From an uncultured Oscillospiraceae bacterium (GTDB lineage: Bacteria > Bacillota > Clostridia > Oscillospirales > Ruminococcaceae): 64,000 bases of DNA. Positions 7,860 to 15,662 of this stretch are shown in pieces (positions within the stretch are counted from its first letter, which is position 1; every line of letters begins with the position of its first letter). Under the pieces are notes generated by a model. The model was not told the DNA's origin. It saw nothing but the letters and a program-made list of their open reading frames with translations, and made no database searches. The stretch lies in assembly GCA_934465295.1 (NCBI GenBank), contig CAKSKU010000013.1, forward strand, positions 1 to 64,000, written 5' to 3'. Both the position numbers and the translations under genes were made by a program.

Positions 7860-8772
7860 TGGATGTCCTCCTTCCCTTTAAGCCAAAACCGTTGCTGAAC
7901 ACGAGTGCAGCGGTGAAAATAAGCGCCATAAGGAGCTTCAGATACTCCGTAGGCAAGCCAAGCGCAAGTGCGACCGACAAACAGCCCTTGTAAAGTATCG
8001 AGCCGAGAATTACCATCGTAGTCGCTTTCATAAACGAAACTTTCTTGAATACACTCAATCCAATAATAACCGAAGCAAGCGCAAGAACTACCATTCCGAC
8101 ACCCATCTGCTGATCGGCAGAACCCTTTGACTGCGCAACTACCGAACCTGCAAGAGCCGCAAAACCGTTTCCTATCGCAAGTCCGAGTATCTTTGAAACG
8201 CCGTTGTCCTGACCGAGCATCGTCACGAACTTTTCATTGTCGCCCGTCGCACGGAGAAGCAGTCCCGACTTCGTTTTAAGATAAAGATCAAGCAAAACCT
8301 TGCATATGATCACAAGAATAAGCGAAACTATCGTCGTTCTGAGATAATATCCGCCGATGCTCTCGGGAATGAGCGCACCGAACGAGCTGTTGAAAATAGT
8401 GTCCTTGTTGAAGAACGTAGCAATAGCCTTTCCGCCCGTGCCTTTGAGAAGCATTACAAGGTTTATCGAAAGACAGCCCGTGTAAATAAGTATTCCGCAG
8501 AGCAAAGGACGGATTTTCAGCTTGACATGGAGCAGTCCCGTCACCGTTCCTGCCACCATTCCCACCGCAAATGCAATGAGCAGACAAAGCCACGGGTTTA
8601 CACCCTTCATTATAAGTATGCCCGAAAGGATAGCTCCGAGCGGAAATGTTCCGTCAACCGAAAGGTCGGGGAAATCGAGTATGCTGTAAGTAATGTAAAC
8701 TCCGAGAGCCATAAGCGCATACATAAGACCCTCTTCAAGAGTTACTATCAGAATATTTAAAATAACGTTCAT
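7843..8772 (-). CDS. trpY: ABC transporter permease, tryptophan-type (TrpY-like)
   Basis: The 309-residue integral membrane protein has eight to ten hydrophobic segments and the branched-chain-type permease pattern (LDFPDLSVDGTFPLGAIL near the N terminus, LGLAIGNGFAALAGS in the middle). It would form the channel with TrpZ and receive substrate from the lipoprotein TrpX. It is preceded by a long imperfect hairpin (about 8820-8870) in the gap after trpX, which probably dampens expression of the permease relative to the binding protein. Confidence 0.8.
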   Translation of the reverse strand: MNVILNILIVTLEEGLMYALMALGVYITYSILDFPDLSVDGTFPLGAILSGILIMKGVNPWLCLLIAFAVGMVAGTVTGLLHVKLKIRPLLCGILIYTGCLSINLVMLLKGTGGKAIATFFNKDTIFNSSFGALIPESIGGYYLRTTIVSLILVIICKVLLDLYLKTKSGLLLRATGDNEKFVTMLGQDNGVSKILGLAIGNGFAALAGSVVAQSKGSADQQMGVGMVVLALASVIIGLSVFKKVSFMKATTMVILGSILYKGCLSVALALGLPTEYLKLLMALIFTAALVFSNGFGLKGRRTSNASAK

Positions 8773-8819
8773 ATAATTCCTCCGTAAAAAATCCAGAACC
8801 GCCCCTGTCGGTGTTCACG

Positions 8820-8870
8820 CTGTTTCGCAGCTTAAAACAGCGGAGCATTTTCCGCCGCTTTAAGCTGCGA
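8820..8870 (-). other. Intercistronic hairpin between binding-protein and permease genes
   Basis: A segment near 8825-8845 (CGCAGCTTAAAACAGCGGA) is complementary to the segment near 8850-8868 (TCCGCCGCTTTAAGCTGCG). There is no T-run, so mRNA stabilisation of the trpX part is more likely than termination. Confidence 0.6.
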
Positions 8871-8900
8871 AGCAAATCAATATTCACTTCGCAGTAATAA

Positions 8901-9971
8901 TTATTCTTCGGAAGAAGAACCTGTTGTAACCTTTTCTGCGTCTGCATAAGCTTCGGGAAGCTCAATGCCGAACTGTGCAAGAACATCGGTGTTTACAACG
9001 GGAGTACCCTCGGAGATAGTTCCGACAGCCATTGTCTGAGGATCAGCACCGTTGAGAACTTCAAGTCCCATTTCTGCAGTCTTTTCACCGAGTGCAACAT
9101 AGTCAAGGCTGATAGAAGCGATACAGCCGTTGATTACCTGTTCGATCTCCGAGCCGTAAACAGGAATGTTTGCAGCATTAGCCTTTTCAAGAAGAACGGA
9201 AAGGTTGCTTACAACGTTGTTGTCGGTGAAGTTATTGATGCAGTCAACCTTTGCAGCGAGTGAAGCGGCAGCCTGTGGAATGTCTGCTGCGCCCTGAACG
9301 CCCTGGGACTCAATGGAGATTCCGACTGCGCCTGCAACCTCTTCAAGCTTTGCAAGCTGAGAAACGGAGTTTGCTTCGGAGGTCGTGTAAAGAACGCCGA
9401 TAGTCTTGACATCGGGTTGGAGTGCCTGAATAAGAGCTACCTGTGCTTCAAGGTCAAGGATATCAGAAGTACCGATGCAGTTCTTCGAGCCTGCGTCAAG
9501 GCTGTCAACAAGACCTGCTGCAACAGGGTCGGAAACCGCTGTGAAGATCACAGGTGTCTGTGAGTTCTGTGTTGCGGAGTAAGCGGAAACTGCGGCAGGT
9601 GTTGCAATAGCAAAAATAAGGTCATAGTTCTTCGATGCCATATTCTTTGCGATAGAGTCGCAGGTCGCACTGTCGAAGTTGCCGTCCTGACGGTCGATTG
9701 TGATCTTGTCAGCGATGGAGCTTGACATAAGACCGTTTTCAATGCCCTGATAGCAGTTGTCAAGCGACGGGTGGCTGCCGAACTGGATAACACCGATGGT
9801 GTAGCTGTCCTTTTCAGCGGTCGTGTCTGCATCAGCGGCTGCGCTTGTTTCAGCGTTCGCATCAGCAGCGCCCGTGTCAGCGTTTGCGTCTGTGTTTGTC
9901 GATGAACAGCCTGCGAAAGCAAGTGTCATTGCTGCTGCAACTACTGCAGCCATAATTTTTTTCATCTTCAT
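8901..9971 (-). CDS. trpX: ABC transporter substrate-binding lipoprotein (TrpX-like)
   Basis: This 356-residue lipoprotein has signal peptide MKMKKIMAAVVAAAMTLAFA and lipobox AGC with Cys22. A low-complexity Ala/Asp/Thr linker (about 25-55) leads to the binding domain of the PF04392 type (TIGVIQFGSHPSLDNCYQGI; later GVLYTTSEANSV and IPVYGSEIEQV). It captures substrate outside the membrane for TrpY/TrpZ. AAGGAG precedes the start. The gene is first behind a T-box leader reading Trp, so shortage of charged tRNA-Trp should raise its expression. Confidence 0.85.
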   Translation of the reverse strand: MKMKKIMAAVVAAAMTLAFAGCSSTNTDANADTGAADANAETSAAADADTTAEKDSYTIGVIQFGSHPSLDNCYQGIENGLMSSSIADKITIDRQDGNFDSATCDSIAKNMASKNYDLIFAIATPAAVSAYSATQNSQTPVIFTAVSDPVAAGLVDSLDAGSKNCIGTSDILDLEAQVALIQALQPDVKTIGVLYTTSEANSVSQLAKLEEVAGAVGISIESQGVQGAADIPQAAASLAAKVDCINNFTDNNVVSNLSVLLEKANAANIPVYGSEIEQVINGCIASISLDYVALGEKTAEMGLEVLNGADPQTMAVGTISEGTPVVNTDVLAQFGIELPEAYADAEKVTTGSSSEE

Positions 9972-10042
9972 AAAAATCTCTCCTTAATAAAATATAGGAA
10001 TGAAATATTTCAAACCGCTATTCACACGGTTTTAAACGATAA

Positions 10043-10296
10043 TAAAAAAAGCCTTGCCCCAAATAACAAGGGGCAAGACTGTAATATCCTGCGGTACCAC
10101 CCAAATTCGCCCATAAAAGAGCGCACTCGAAAGCATTATAACGTATGCAAAACGTTCTTCCTACTTGATTTTCTCGTTCAGTTGACCCTCATAAGTCCAT
10201 TCACTGAGATATTGCGCACCGCTTTTCACCAACTGCGGCTCTCTGGAAGCGAATTGATCCCAATTACTAATCTTAATCATCGGTTTACTTCTATAA
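10043..10296 (-). promoter_or_regulatory. T-box riboswitch leader, specifier UGG (tryptophan)
   Basis: Read on the minus strand, the leader has a stem I with AGAGAG and a GGTG-containing apical loop closed by CCGC/GCGG. A specifier region GAATGGAC follows, then the T-box GGGTGGTACCGC (complement of 10091-10102) and a terminator hairpin of GCCTTGCCCC against GGGGCAAGGC followed by T7. The stem I base pairs TTAAG with CTTA and places UGG (Trp) in the specifier loop. Uncharged tRNA-Trp would favour antitermination and expression of trpXYZ. The T-box bulge base U would pair with A, or wobble with a G discriminator. The codon call is my manual fold. Confidence 0.85.
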
Positions 10297-10301
10297 ATTT
10301 T

Positions 10302-10329
10302 ATTATAGCACAATTTTATGCGTTGTCAA
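10302..10329 (-). promoter_or_regulatory. Sigma-A promoter of the T-box/trpXYZ operon
   Basis: TTGACA (10324-10329) and TATAAT (10302-10307) on the minus strand, spaced by 16 nt, lie just upstream of the T-box leader. Confidence 0.8.
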
Positions 10330-10364
10330 GTGGTAACGGAAAAATTTTTATCAAAAATATTTTT

Positions 10365-11678
10365 TCAGTCGTCAAGGCAAGCATCAAGAGCATCGGTAAT
10401 GCCGTGTTTGTCCATCTTCTGACCGATAAATACAAGCTTTATCTCACGGTCGCCGTAAATCTCGTCCCAATCCTCGGCAATTTCGGGATACTGCTTGAGA
10501 AGACGCTTTCTCTCCTTTTCGGGAGCGGAAGCGAACCACTTGCCCGACTCGGTGGCGTTGATCTGAACGCCTGCCTGCTCGAAAACATAAGCGTTGTCAC
10601 GGTCATCGGAGAACCAGAGCATACCCTTGCAGCGGATAACAGACTTCGGCCAATTCTCAACGAAATCGCCGAACTTGTCCTGATTGAACGGTCTGCGGCG
10701 GCGGTAAACGAAAGTACCGATGCCGTATTCCTCAGCTTCGCCCTCTTCATCGTTGTGTTCGTGGTCATGATGATGTCCGCAGCTGCAATTGCCGAATTCA
10801 TCATACTTGTGTTCGTGATGCTCATGCTCATCATGGTCGTGTTCATCATGGTCATGATCGTGATGATGTTCATGCTCATGATCGTGGTCATCGTCATCAT
10901 GATCGTGGTGGTGATGATGATGCTCGTGTTCGTCCTCCTCGTCAACACCCTCTTCGTAAGCCTTTGCCCAGCCTGCGGAAGTAACAGCTTCTTCAAAATC
11001 ATAGGACTTTGTGTCGAGGATATCCGAAACAGCAACTTCGCCGTAGTTGGCTTCGATTATCTTAGCCTTAGGCTGAAGCGTCCTTATCATAGCCTTGACT
11101 CTGCCGAGCTGGTCGGGAGTTACCTTGTCTACCTTGTTGAGGATAATAGTCGTGCAGAATTCGATCTGCTGAATGAGAAGATTTGCAATGTCCTCTTCGC
11201 CGATATCATCAGCAAGAAGATCATCGCCGCAGCCGAATTCGCTTGCCATTCTGAGCGCATCGACAACCGTAACGATGTTGTCAAGACGGCAGATAGCAGG
11301 GTAACGCTTGTCTACCTTGCCCTCGAGAACGGAAATGGACTGTGCGATCGGGAGAGGCTCACAAATACCGCTTGCCTCGATAAGAATATAGTCGAACTTG
11401 CCCGTTTCAATAAGGTCTGTGATCTGATTCATCAGATCGACCTTAAGTGTACAGCAGATACAGCCGTTGGAAAGCGGAACGAGGTTGTCGTCCTTCTGTG
11501 TAACAGTGCCGCCCTTCTGGATAAGCTCCGCATCGATGTTTACTTCGCCGATATCGTTGACGATAACAGCGGTTTTATAACCCTCCTGATTGTTCAGAAC
11601 GTGGTTGATAAGTGTAGTTTTTCCTGCGCCGAGGTAACCTGTGAGAAGTGTGATCGGCACGAGTGGTCTTTTTGCCAT
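10365..11678 (-). CDS. CobW/COG0523 GTPase with His-rich metal-binding region
   Basis: The 437-residue cytosolic GTPase has Walker A GYLGAGKTT (14-22), the metal motif GCICC (Cys74, 76, 77) and NKVD (182-185). Between the GTPase and the C-terminal CobW_C domain is an unusual stretch (about 251-309) almost entirely of His, Asp and Glu, followed by CSCGHHHDHEH. COG0523 proteins deliver Zn, Co or Ni to client enzymes at the cost of GTP. The start at 11678 is chosen for AAGGATGAT; an upstream ATG lacks a site. The gene is monocistronic, and no Zur-like box was recognised. A client could be any metalloenzyme; urease lies 20 kb away. Confidence 0.85.
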   Translation of the reverse strand: MAKRPLVPITLLTGYLGAGKTTLINHVLNNQEGYKTAVIVNDIGEVNIDAELIQKGGTVTQKDDNLVPLSNGCICCTLKVDLMNQITDLIETGKFDYILIEASGICEPLPIAQSISVLEGKVDKRYPAICRLDNIVTVVDALRMASEFGCGDDLLADDIGEEDIANLLIQQIEFCTTIILNKVDKVTPDQLGRVKAMIRTLQPKAKIIEANYGEVAVSDILDTKSYDFEEAVTSAGWAKAYEEGVDEEDEHEHHHHHHDHDDDDHDHEHEHHHDHDHDEHDHDEHEHHEHKYDEFGNCSCGHHHDHEHNDEEGEAEEYGIGTFVYRRRRPFNQDKFGDFVENWPKSVIRCKGMLWFSDDRDNAYVFEQAGVQINATESGKWFASAPEKERKRLLKQYPEIAEDWDEIYGDREIKLVFIGQKMDKHGITDALDACLDD

Positions 11679-11774
11679 ATATATCATCCTTTCAGAATAT
11701 TTTTCGTGCAAATTATATTCTACCACAAAGGTTGACATTTTACAAGGGTTTTCACAGTTATTTCACCAAAAAAT

Positions 11775-12266
11775 TCAAATTCCGTACATTATATCAAGCA
11801 GTGAGATCCCTGTTTTCGTGCGAAAAACCTTTTCACGGAACGTCTTTATGCTCTCCTTTGAAAGCCCGTCCTCATACGCATTGACAAGAAAATCCGCTTC
11901 GAGCAATATCTGCCAGTCCAAGCCGTCTACACCCACATAAGTGTGATGATGCCCGATAAGAAAGCATACCCTCTCCGCCTCCTCCGGTGATATCTCGGGG
12001 AAGCTTTTCATCATTTCGTGCGCATAAGCAGGACCTTCCTGTTCCTGAAGCTTACCGTCACAGCGTCCGTACTTTTCCTCGCTCGGTCTTATGCCGATGT
12101 CGTGCATTATCGAAGCTATTTCAAGAATTTTCAGCGTTTCTGCATCAAGCTTTTCAAGCACCCCGATAGTGTGCGCATATTCATAAACCTTCGTGAAATG
12201 CTGTATACGCTTAGGATCGCCGCAGTCGAATTTCACCATTTCAATTATAAGCTTTTCATTGAGCAT
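11775..12266 (-). CDS. HD-domain phosphohydrolase
   Basis: The 163-residue protein has the HD metal-binding set: an early His (QHFTKVYEYA), HD in IMHDIGIRPSEEK, then GHHHTY and a late Asp in EADFLVNAYED. HD proteins hydrolyse phosphoesters of nucleotides; the substrate here is unknown. I placed the start at 12266 because GGGAG lies 7 nt upstream; the ATG two codons earlier is too close. The gene begins 20 nt past the terminator of the upstream binding-protein gene, so it may rely on read-through. Confidence 0.75.
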   Translation of the reverse strand: MLNEKLIIEMVKFDCGDPKRIQHFTKVYEYAHTIGVLEKLDAETLKILEIASIMHDIGIRPSEEKYGRCDGKLQEQEGPAYAHEMMKSFPEISPEEAERVCFLIGHHHTYVGVDGLDWQILLEADFLVNAYEDGLSKESIKTFREKVFRTKTGISLLDIMYGI

Positions 12267-12286
12267 AGTCATTCTCCCAAAAAACA

Positions 12287-12317
12287 AGGCTTCCGCAGAT
12301 ATCGTCCGCAGAAGCCT
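12287..12317 (-). terminator. Terminator after the solute-binding protein gene
   Basis: AGGCTTCTGCGGA pairs with TCTGCGGAAGCCT on the minus strand and is followed by TTGTTTTTT. Confidence 0.8.
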
Positions 12318-12339
12318 CATTGCATTGATTTAAATTATC

Positions 12340-14157
12340 TTATCTAACCTGATCTTCGTAAGAGCATCTGAGTGCTGCTTCGTTCAGGCACCAGTTAAGG
12401 CACTGATCGTCAGGATCGTATTCCTTGCACTTAGCGAGCATTTCTTCAACATTCTTGTTGAATTCATCATCGGAAGTGGAGTAGATAGCTCTCCAGGAGT
12501 AGTCAACGATGCACTTTGCAACCTGCTGCCATACAACCTTAAGGTCGTCGGACTGTGCAGATTCGGAGTAAGCTGTTGCAAGGGAAACCTTGTAGTTAAC
12601 AGTGTTCATATATTCCTGTGTATCGTAGCAGCCTGTGTGTTCTCTCCAGTCAGCAAGGATATCATAGGTAGCGTTGGAACGTCTGCTCTTCCAGTTCTGA
12701 TAGTTATATGTGTCGCCGTTGGAATCAGGGTTGGAAGCGTCTCTTGTCCAGGTCGTGTTGTTTACCTGGAACGAACCTTCATCGTATGTACCGCCGCCCC
12801 ATTCATCAGGCATCTTTGTGCCCTTCTTGTCAGCCTGGCAGGTCTCACCGAATTCGGTAAGGCAGGAGTTGCCTTCTTCATCATAGTACCAGCAAAGATC
12901 CTTAGGACCGTACCAGTATGTCATATATCCCTCAGGAGTTGCAAGGTAGTTGATGATAGCCATGCAAAGCTCGGGGTATTCGGTCTTAGAGCCGATAGTC
13001 CATACTCTGTTGCCGCCGAGTACGTTCATACCGTAGCAAAGAGGTGTTGCATCTTCGGGAACAACAGGGTACATTGCCTTGCCTGCTTCAAGATGCTCTT
13101 CTGTGTTATAAAGTGCAGAACCTGCATAGTCGAAGATGGAGAAGAATGTACCGCCTGCGGTAACCTTTTCAGCCATTTCATTGTAGGTCTGTGTCATAGA
13201 GTCGGGGTCGATAAGACCTGCCTGATAAAGTCTGTTGAAGAACTTGAGCGACTTCATGTAAGGACCGTCTTCCTCACGGGCATCGTGATATGTGCCGTTT
13301 TCAACATCGTAAAGACCGAAGCCCATTTCATCGTAGCCATAGTAGCAGGTTGCGAATGCCTTAACGTACATTACCATATTGCCGTCCCAGTCAGGCCAGA
13401 GCGAAGTAGCATAGGTTTCGCTGCCTGTTTCATCGGTCGGGCAGATCTCCTTCATCTTTACCATAAGGTCAAAGAAATCGTCCATTGTCTTTACCTCGGG
13501 ATAGCCGAGTTCCTTGTAAAGATCGTAACGAACATCCATTGTGTAGAAGAACGCTTCGTGATCCTCAGGGTTGGTAGCGATATTGTGACCGATACCGTAA
13601 ACAGTTTCACCTGCGCCGAAAGAATTGCTCAGCTGCGCATTGTTCTGAATAGCGTAAGGCATATGTTCCTTTATGTAAGGACCATAATCGGAAAGGATAT
13701 CATCTTCGTTCCAGTCGAAGAGAAGTCCGCCGAGAGCAGCTCTCTGGTAGTTTGTGCCTGTCGAACCGAAAACGACGAGGTCGCCGAGGTCGCCTGCTTC
13801 CATTCTTGTATCGAATGCGCCATCGGCTTCGGGGATGATCGTGATCTCGCAGTTGAACTTGTCCTTTAAGATCTTAGCGAACCAGCCAGTGAGCTTGCCC
13901 GAGTAGTTAGCGAGCTGGCTGTAAGCTGTGAGCTGGATGGTCTCATCGCCATAAAGCTCGGAGAACGACGGAACATCACCTGTGGAAGAAGCGGAGCTGT
14001 CGCTGTTATCCGCTGCGTCACCGTCATTGCCTGCGTCTGCACTTGCCGATGAGGTTGTTGAAGCTGCATTGTCCGATGTACCGCTGCCGCCGCAGCCTGC
14101 CATTGAAGCAGCCATTGCCAGAGCAAGAACTCCGGCTGCAATTTTCTTGAATTTCAT
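12340..14157 (-). CDS. Extracellular solute-binding lipoprotein, carbohydrate type, orphan
   Basis: This 605-residue lipoprotein starts MKFKKIAAGVLALAMAASM with lipobox AGC near residue 23. A Ser/Asp/Ala linker follows, then a binding-protein fold of the family-1 (LipO-like) type, rich in Trp and Tyr. Such large proteins usually bind oligosaccharides for an ABC importer. No permease genes adjoin it, so it must share membrane components encoded elsewhere. AAGGAGAGAG precedes the start; the upstream in-frame extension to 14256 has no signal peptide and is rejected. It ends in its own terminator. Confidence 0.8.
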   Translation of the reverse strand: MKFKKIAAGVLALAMAASMAGCGGSGTSDNAASTTSSASADAGNDGDAADNSDSSASSTGDVPSFSELYGDETIQLTAYSQLANYSGKLTGWFAKILKDKFNCEITIIPEADGAFDTRMEAGDLGDLVVFGSTGTNYQRAALGGLLFDWNEDDILSDYGPYIKEHMPYAIQNNAQLSNSFGAGETVYGIGHNIATNPEDHEAFFYTMDVRYDLYKELGYPEVKTMDDFFDLMVKMKEICPTDETGSETYATSLWPDWDGNMVMYVKAFATCYYGYDEMGFGLYDVENGTYHDAREEDGPYMKSLKFFNRLYQAGLIDPDSMTQTYNEMAEKVTAGGTFFSIFDYAGSALYNTEEHLEAGKAMYPVVPEDATPLCYGMNVLGGNRVWTIGSKTEYPELCMAIINYLATPEGYMTYWYGPKDLCWYYDEEGNSCLTEFGETCQADKKGTKMPDEWGGGTYDEGSFQVNNTTWTRDASNPDSNGDTYNYQNWKSRRSNATYDILADWREHTGCYDTQEYMNTVNYKVSLATAYSESAQSDDLKVVWQQVAKCIVDYSWRAIYSTSDDEFNKNVEEMLAKCKEYDPDDQCLNWCLNEAALRCSYEDQVR

Positions 14158-14356
14158 ATACTCTCTCCTTTTGAGGATTTTCGCAAAGCAGTTCCGACCA
14201 CTCTGCAAACGTTTACACTTTGCACAAAAAACACAAACGATCCAATCGTTTTGCAAAGCTATTAATTACAATAAAATTATAACATTTTTCAAATATCAAA
14301 ACAATAACAATATTATATAATATTACCGCCATATTTTTAGCTATATTAAACAAACA

Positions 14357-14397
14357 GCCCGATATCGGTATTAATAAGAATAACACCGGTATCGGGC
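14357..14397 (-). terminator. Terminator after the surface-protein gene
   Basis: GCCCGATACCGGTGTT pairs with AATACCGATATCGGGC (minus strand) and is followed by a T-rich stretch. The rest of the gap 14158-14516 has no gene. Confidence 0.7.
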
Positions 14398-14516
14398 AGT
14401 ATATTTTTGCGATTTAACGAGCGGAGCGGGTATGCTCCGTCCGCCGCAATAAACTCATTTTACCGTAAAAAGGCACGGCAAAACAGAGTTCGGCAAACTG
14501 TCAGAGTGATCCCTTA

Positions 14517-15380
14517 TCAGTTCTTCTTCTTAACTACTACAACTACTACAACCGCAACGACTACAACTGCAGCAACGATAGCAATGATAACGCCGACATT
14601 GGAGGAAGAGGATTCCTCAGCAGGCTGTGTATCAGCAGCAGCGGCTTCTGTTTCAGCGGCAGCCGTCTCTGCTTCGGTTTCTGCTTCGGTCTCAGCCTCT
14701 GTTACAGCCTCTGTTGTTTCAGCTTCTGTAACTTCTTCTGTTGTTTCAGCTTCGGTAACTTCTTCTGTTTCAGCTTCTGTTGTTTCAGCTTCAACGCCTG
14801 TTCCGGAAACTGTGAACTGGAGCTCGATGGAATTCTCCGGCATCATGTAGCCGAAAAGACCGTCCTGCTTGCCAAGATCCTCATTCCAGATGTTGATGCA
14901 CATCGGGCTCATGTATTCCTTTTCATCAGGGCTGAGGTAAGCTTCATCAAATGTGTACTTTGTGTTGCCGTCCATAACTACCTTGACATCGGAAATAGTG
15001 ATGCCTGCGTCAAGAGGGATATCTGTGGAAACGAAAAGGAGGTTGAGTGTCTCATCTTCACCGAAATCGAAATCAGTAACGGAAACGCTGTATGTACCGT
15101 CGCCTGTGATCTCTGCGTCTGTGAATACGCCGCCCTTGTTTACAGCGATGTTGCCGGGATTTTCCCAGCCTGTGAGCTGATCGAAATAAACCATTCCGTC
15201 ATCGGAAGTTACGCCCTGACCGTAGGTTGCATCGTTCCAAGCATTTCTGAATGTGTAGCTTGCGGACTGAACGCCGAGATATGCGTGATAGGAAACCTCA
15301 TCTGCAGATGCGGGGATAGCAAGTGCGGAAGCTGCGATAGCTGCTGCACAAGCTGCGCTTAAAAGCTTTGAAAATTTCAT
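14517..15380 (-). CDS. Membrane-anchored surface protein with Thr/Glu/Ala linker
   Basis: The 287-residue protein has signal peptide 1-26 (SALAIPASADE cleavage region), an all-beta-looking extracellular domain of about 170 residues (NAWNDATYGQ, then VKVVMDGNTKYTFDEAYL), a 60-residue linker of repeated Thr-Glu-Ala and Val units (about 198-258), one C-terminal membrane helix of Val/Ala/Ile and the tail KKKN. The layout is that of a cell-surface protein held through its C terminus. The beta domain recalls carbohydrate-binding modules of ruminal cellulose degraders, but I cannot name a family. The linker DNA is repetitive, so length variation between strains is likely. Confidence 0.75.
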   Translation of the reverse strand: MKFSKLLSAACAAAIAASALAIPASADEVSYHAYLGVQSASYTFRNAWNDATYGQGVTSDDGMVYFDQLTGWENPGNIAVNKGGVFTDAEITGDGTYSVSVTDFDFGEDETLNLLFVSTDIPLDAGITISDVKVVMDGNTKYTFDEAYLSPDEKEYMSPMCINIWNEDLGKQDGLFGYMMPENSIELQFTVSGTGVEAETTEAETEEVTEAETTEEVTEAETTEAVTEAETEAETEAETAAAETEAAAADTQPAEESSSSNVGVIIAIVAAVVVVAVVVVVVVKKKN

Positions 15381-15662
15381 AATTATTACCTCTCCTAAAG
15401 ATAAAATTTATTTTTGTACTCCCCTATGAGTACATCAAAGCTAATATATCATACTTTTCAAAGCTTGTCAACCGCCATTTTTCACAAATTAACTGTTATT
15501 TACGTTAAATTTTGACCTGATTAATAATATCACAATATCATTTTAACACATTGTAAATATATTTTTGGTAACATATAACTATATAATTTATTATCGCACG
15601 ATATCCTCATTATCAAATATACATTTTTAATTGTTTACACGTTGTCTTTAGAAGGAGAGCCT

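Noticed and set aside
10182..11735. 517-codon open frame on the plus strand
   Set aside because: It is antisense to the CobW GTPase gene. Its Val/Met-rich stretch is the mirror of the His/Asp codon run, and it also crosses the T-box leader. It has no ribosome site.
12637..13869. 410-codon open frame on the plus strand
   Set aside because: It is antisense to the solute-binding lipoprotein gene and lacks start signals.
14407..14850. Thr/Ser/Ala-rich plus-strand frame
   Set aside because: It is the reverse reading of the repetitive linker of the surface protein.
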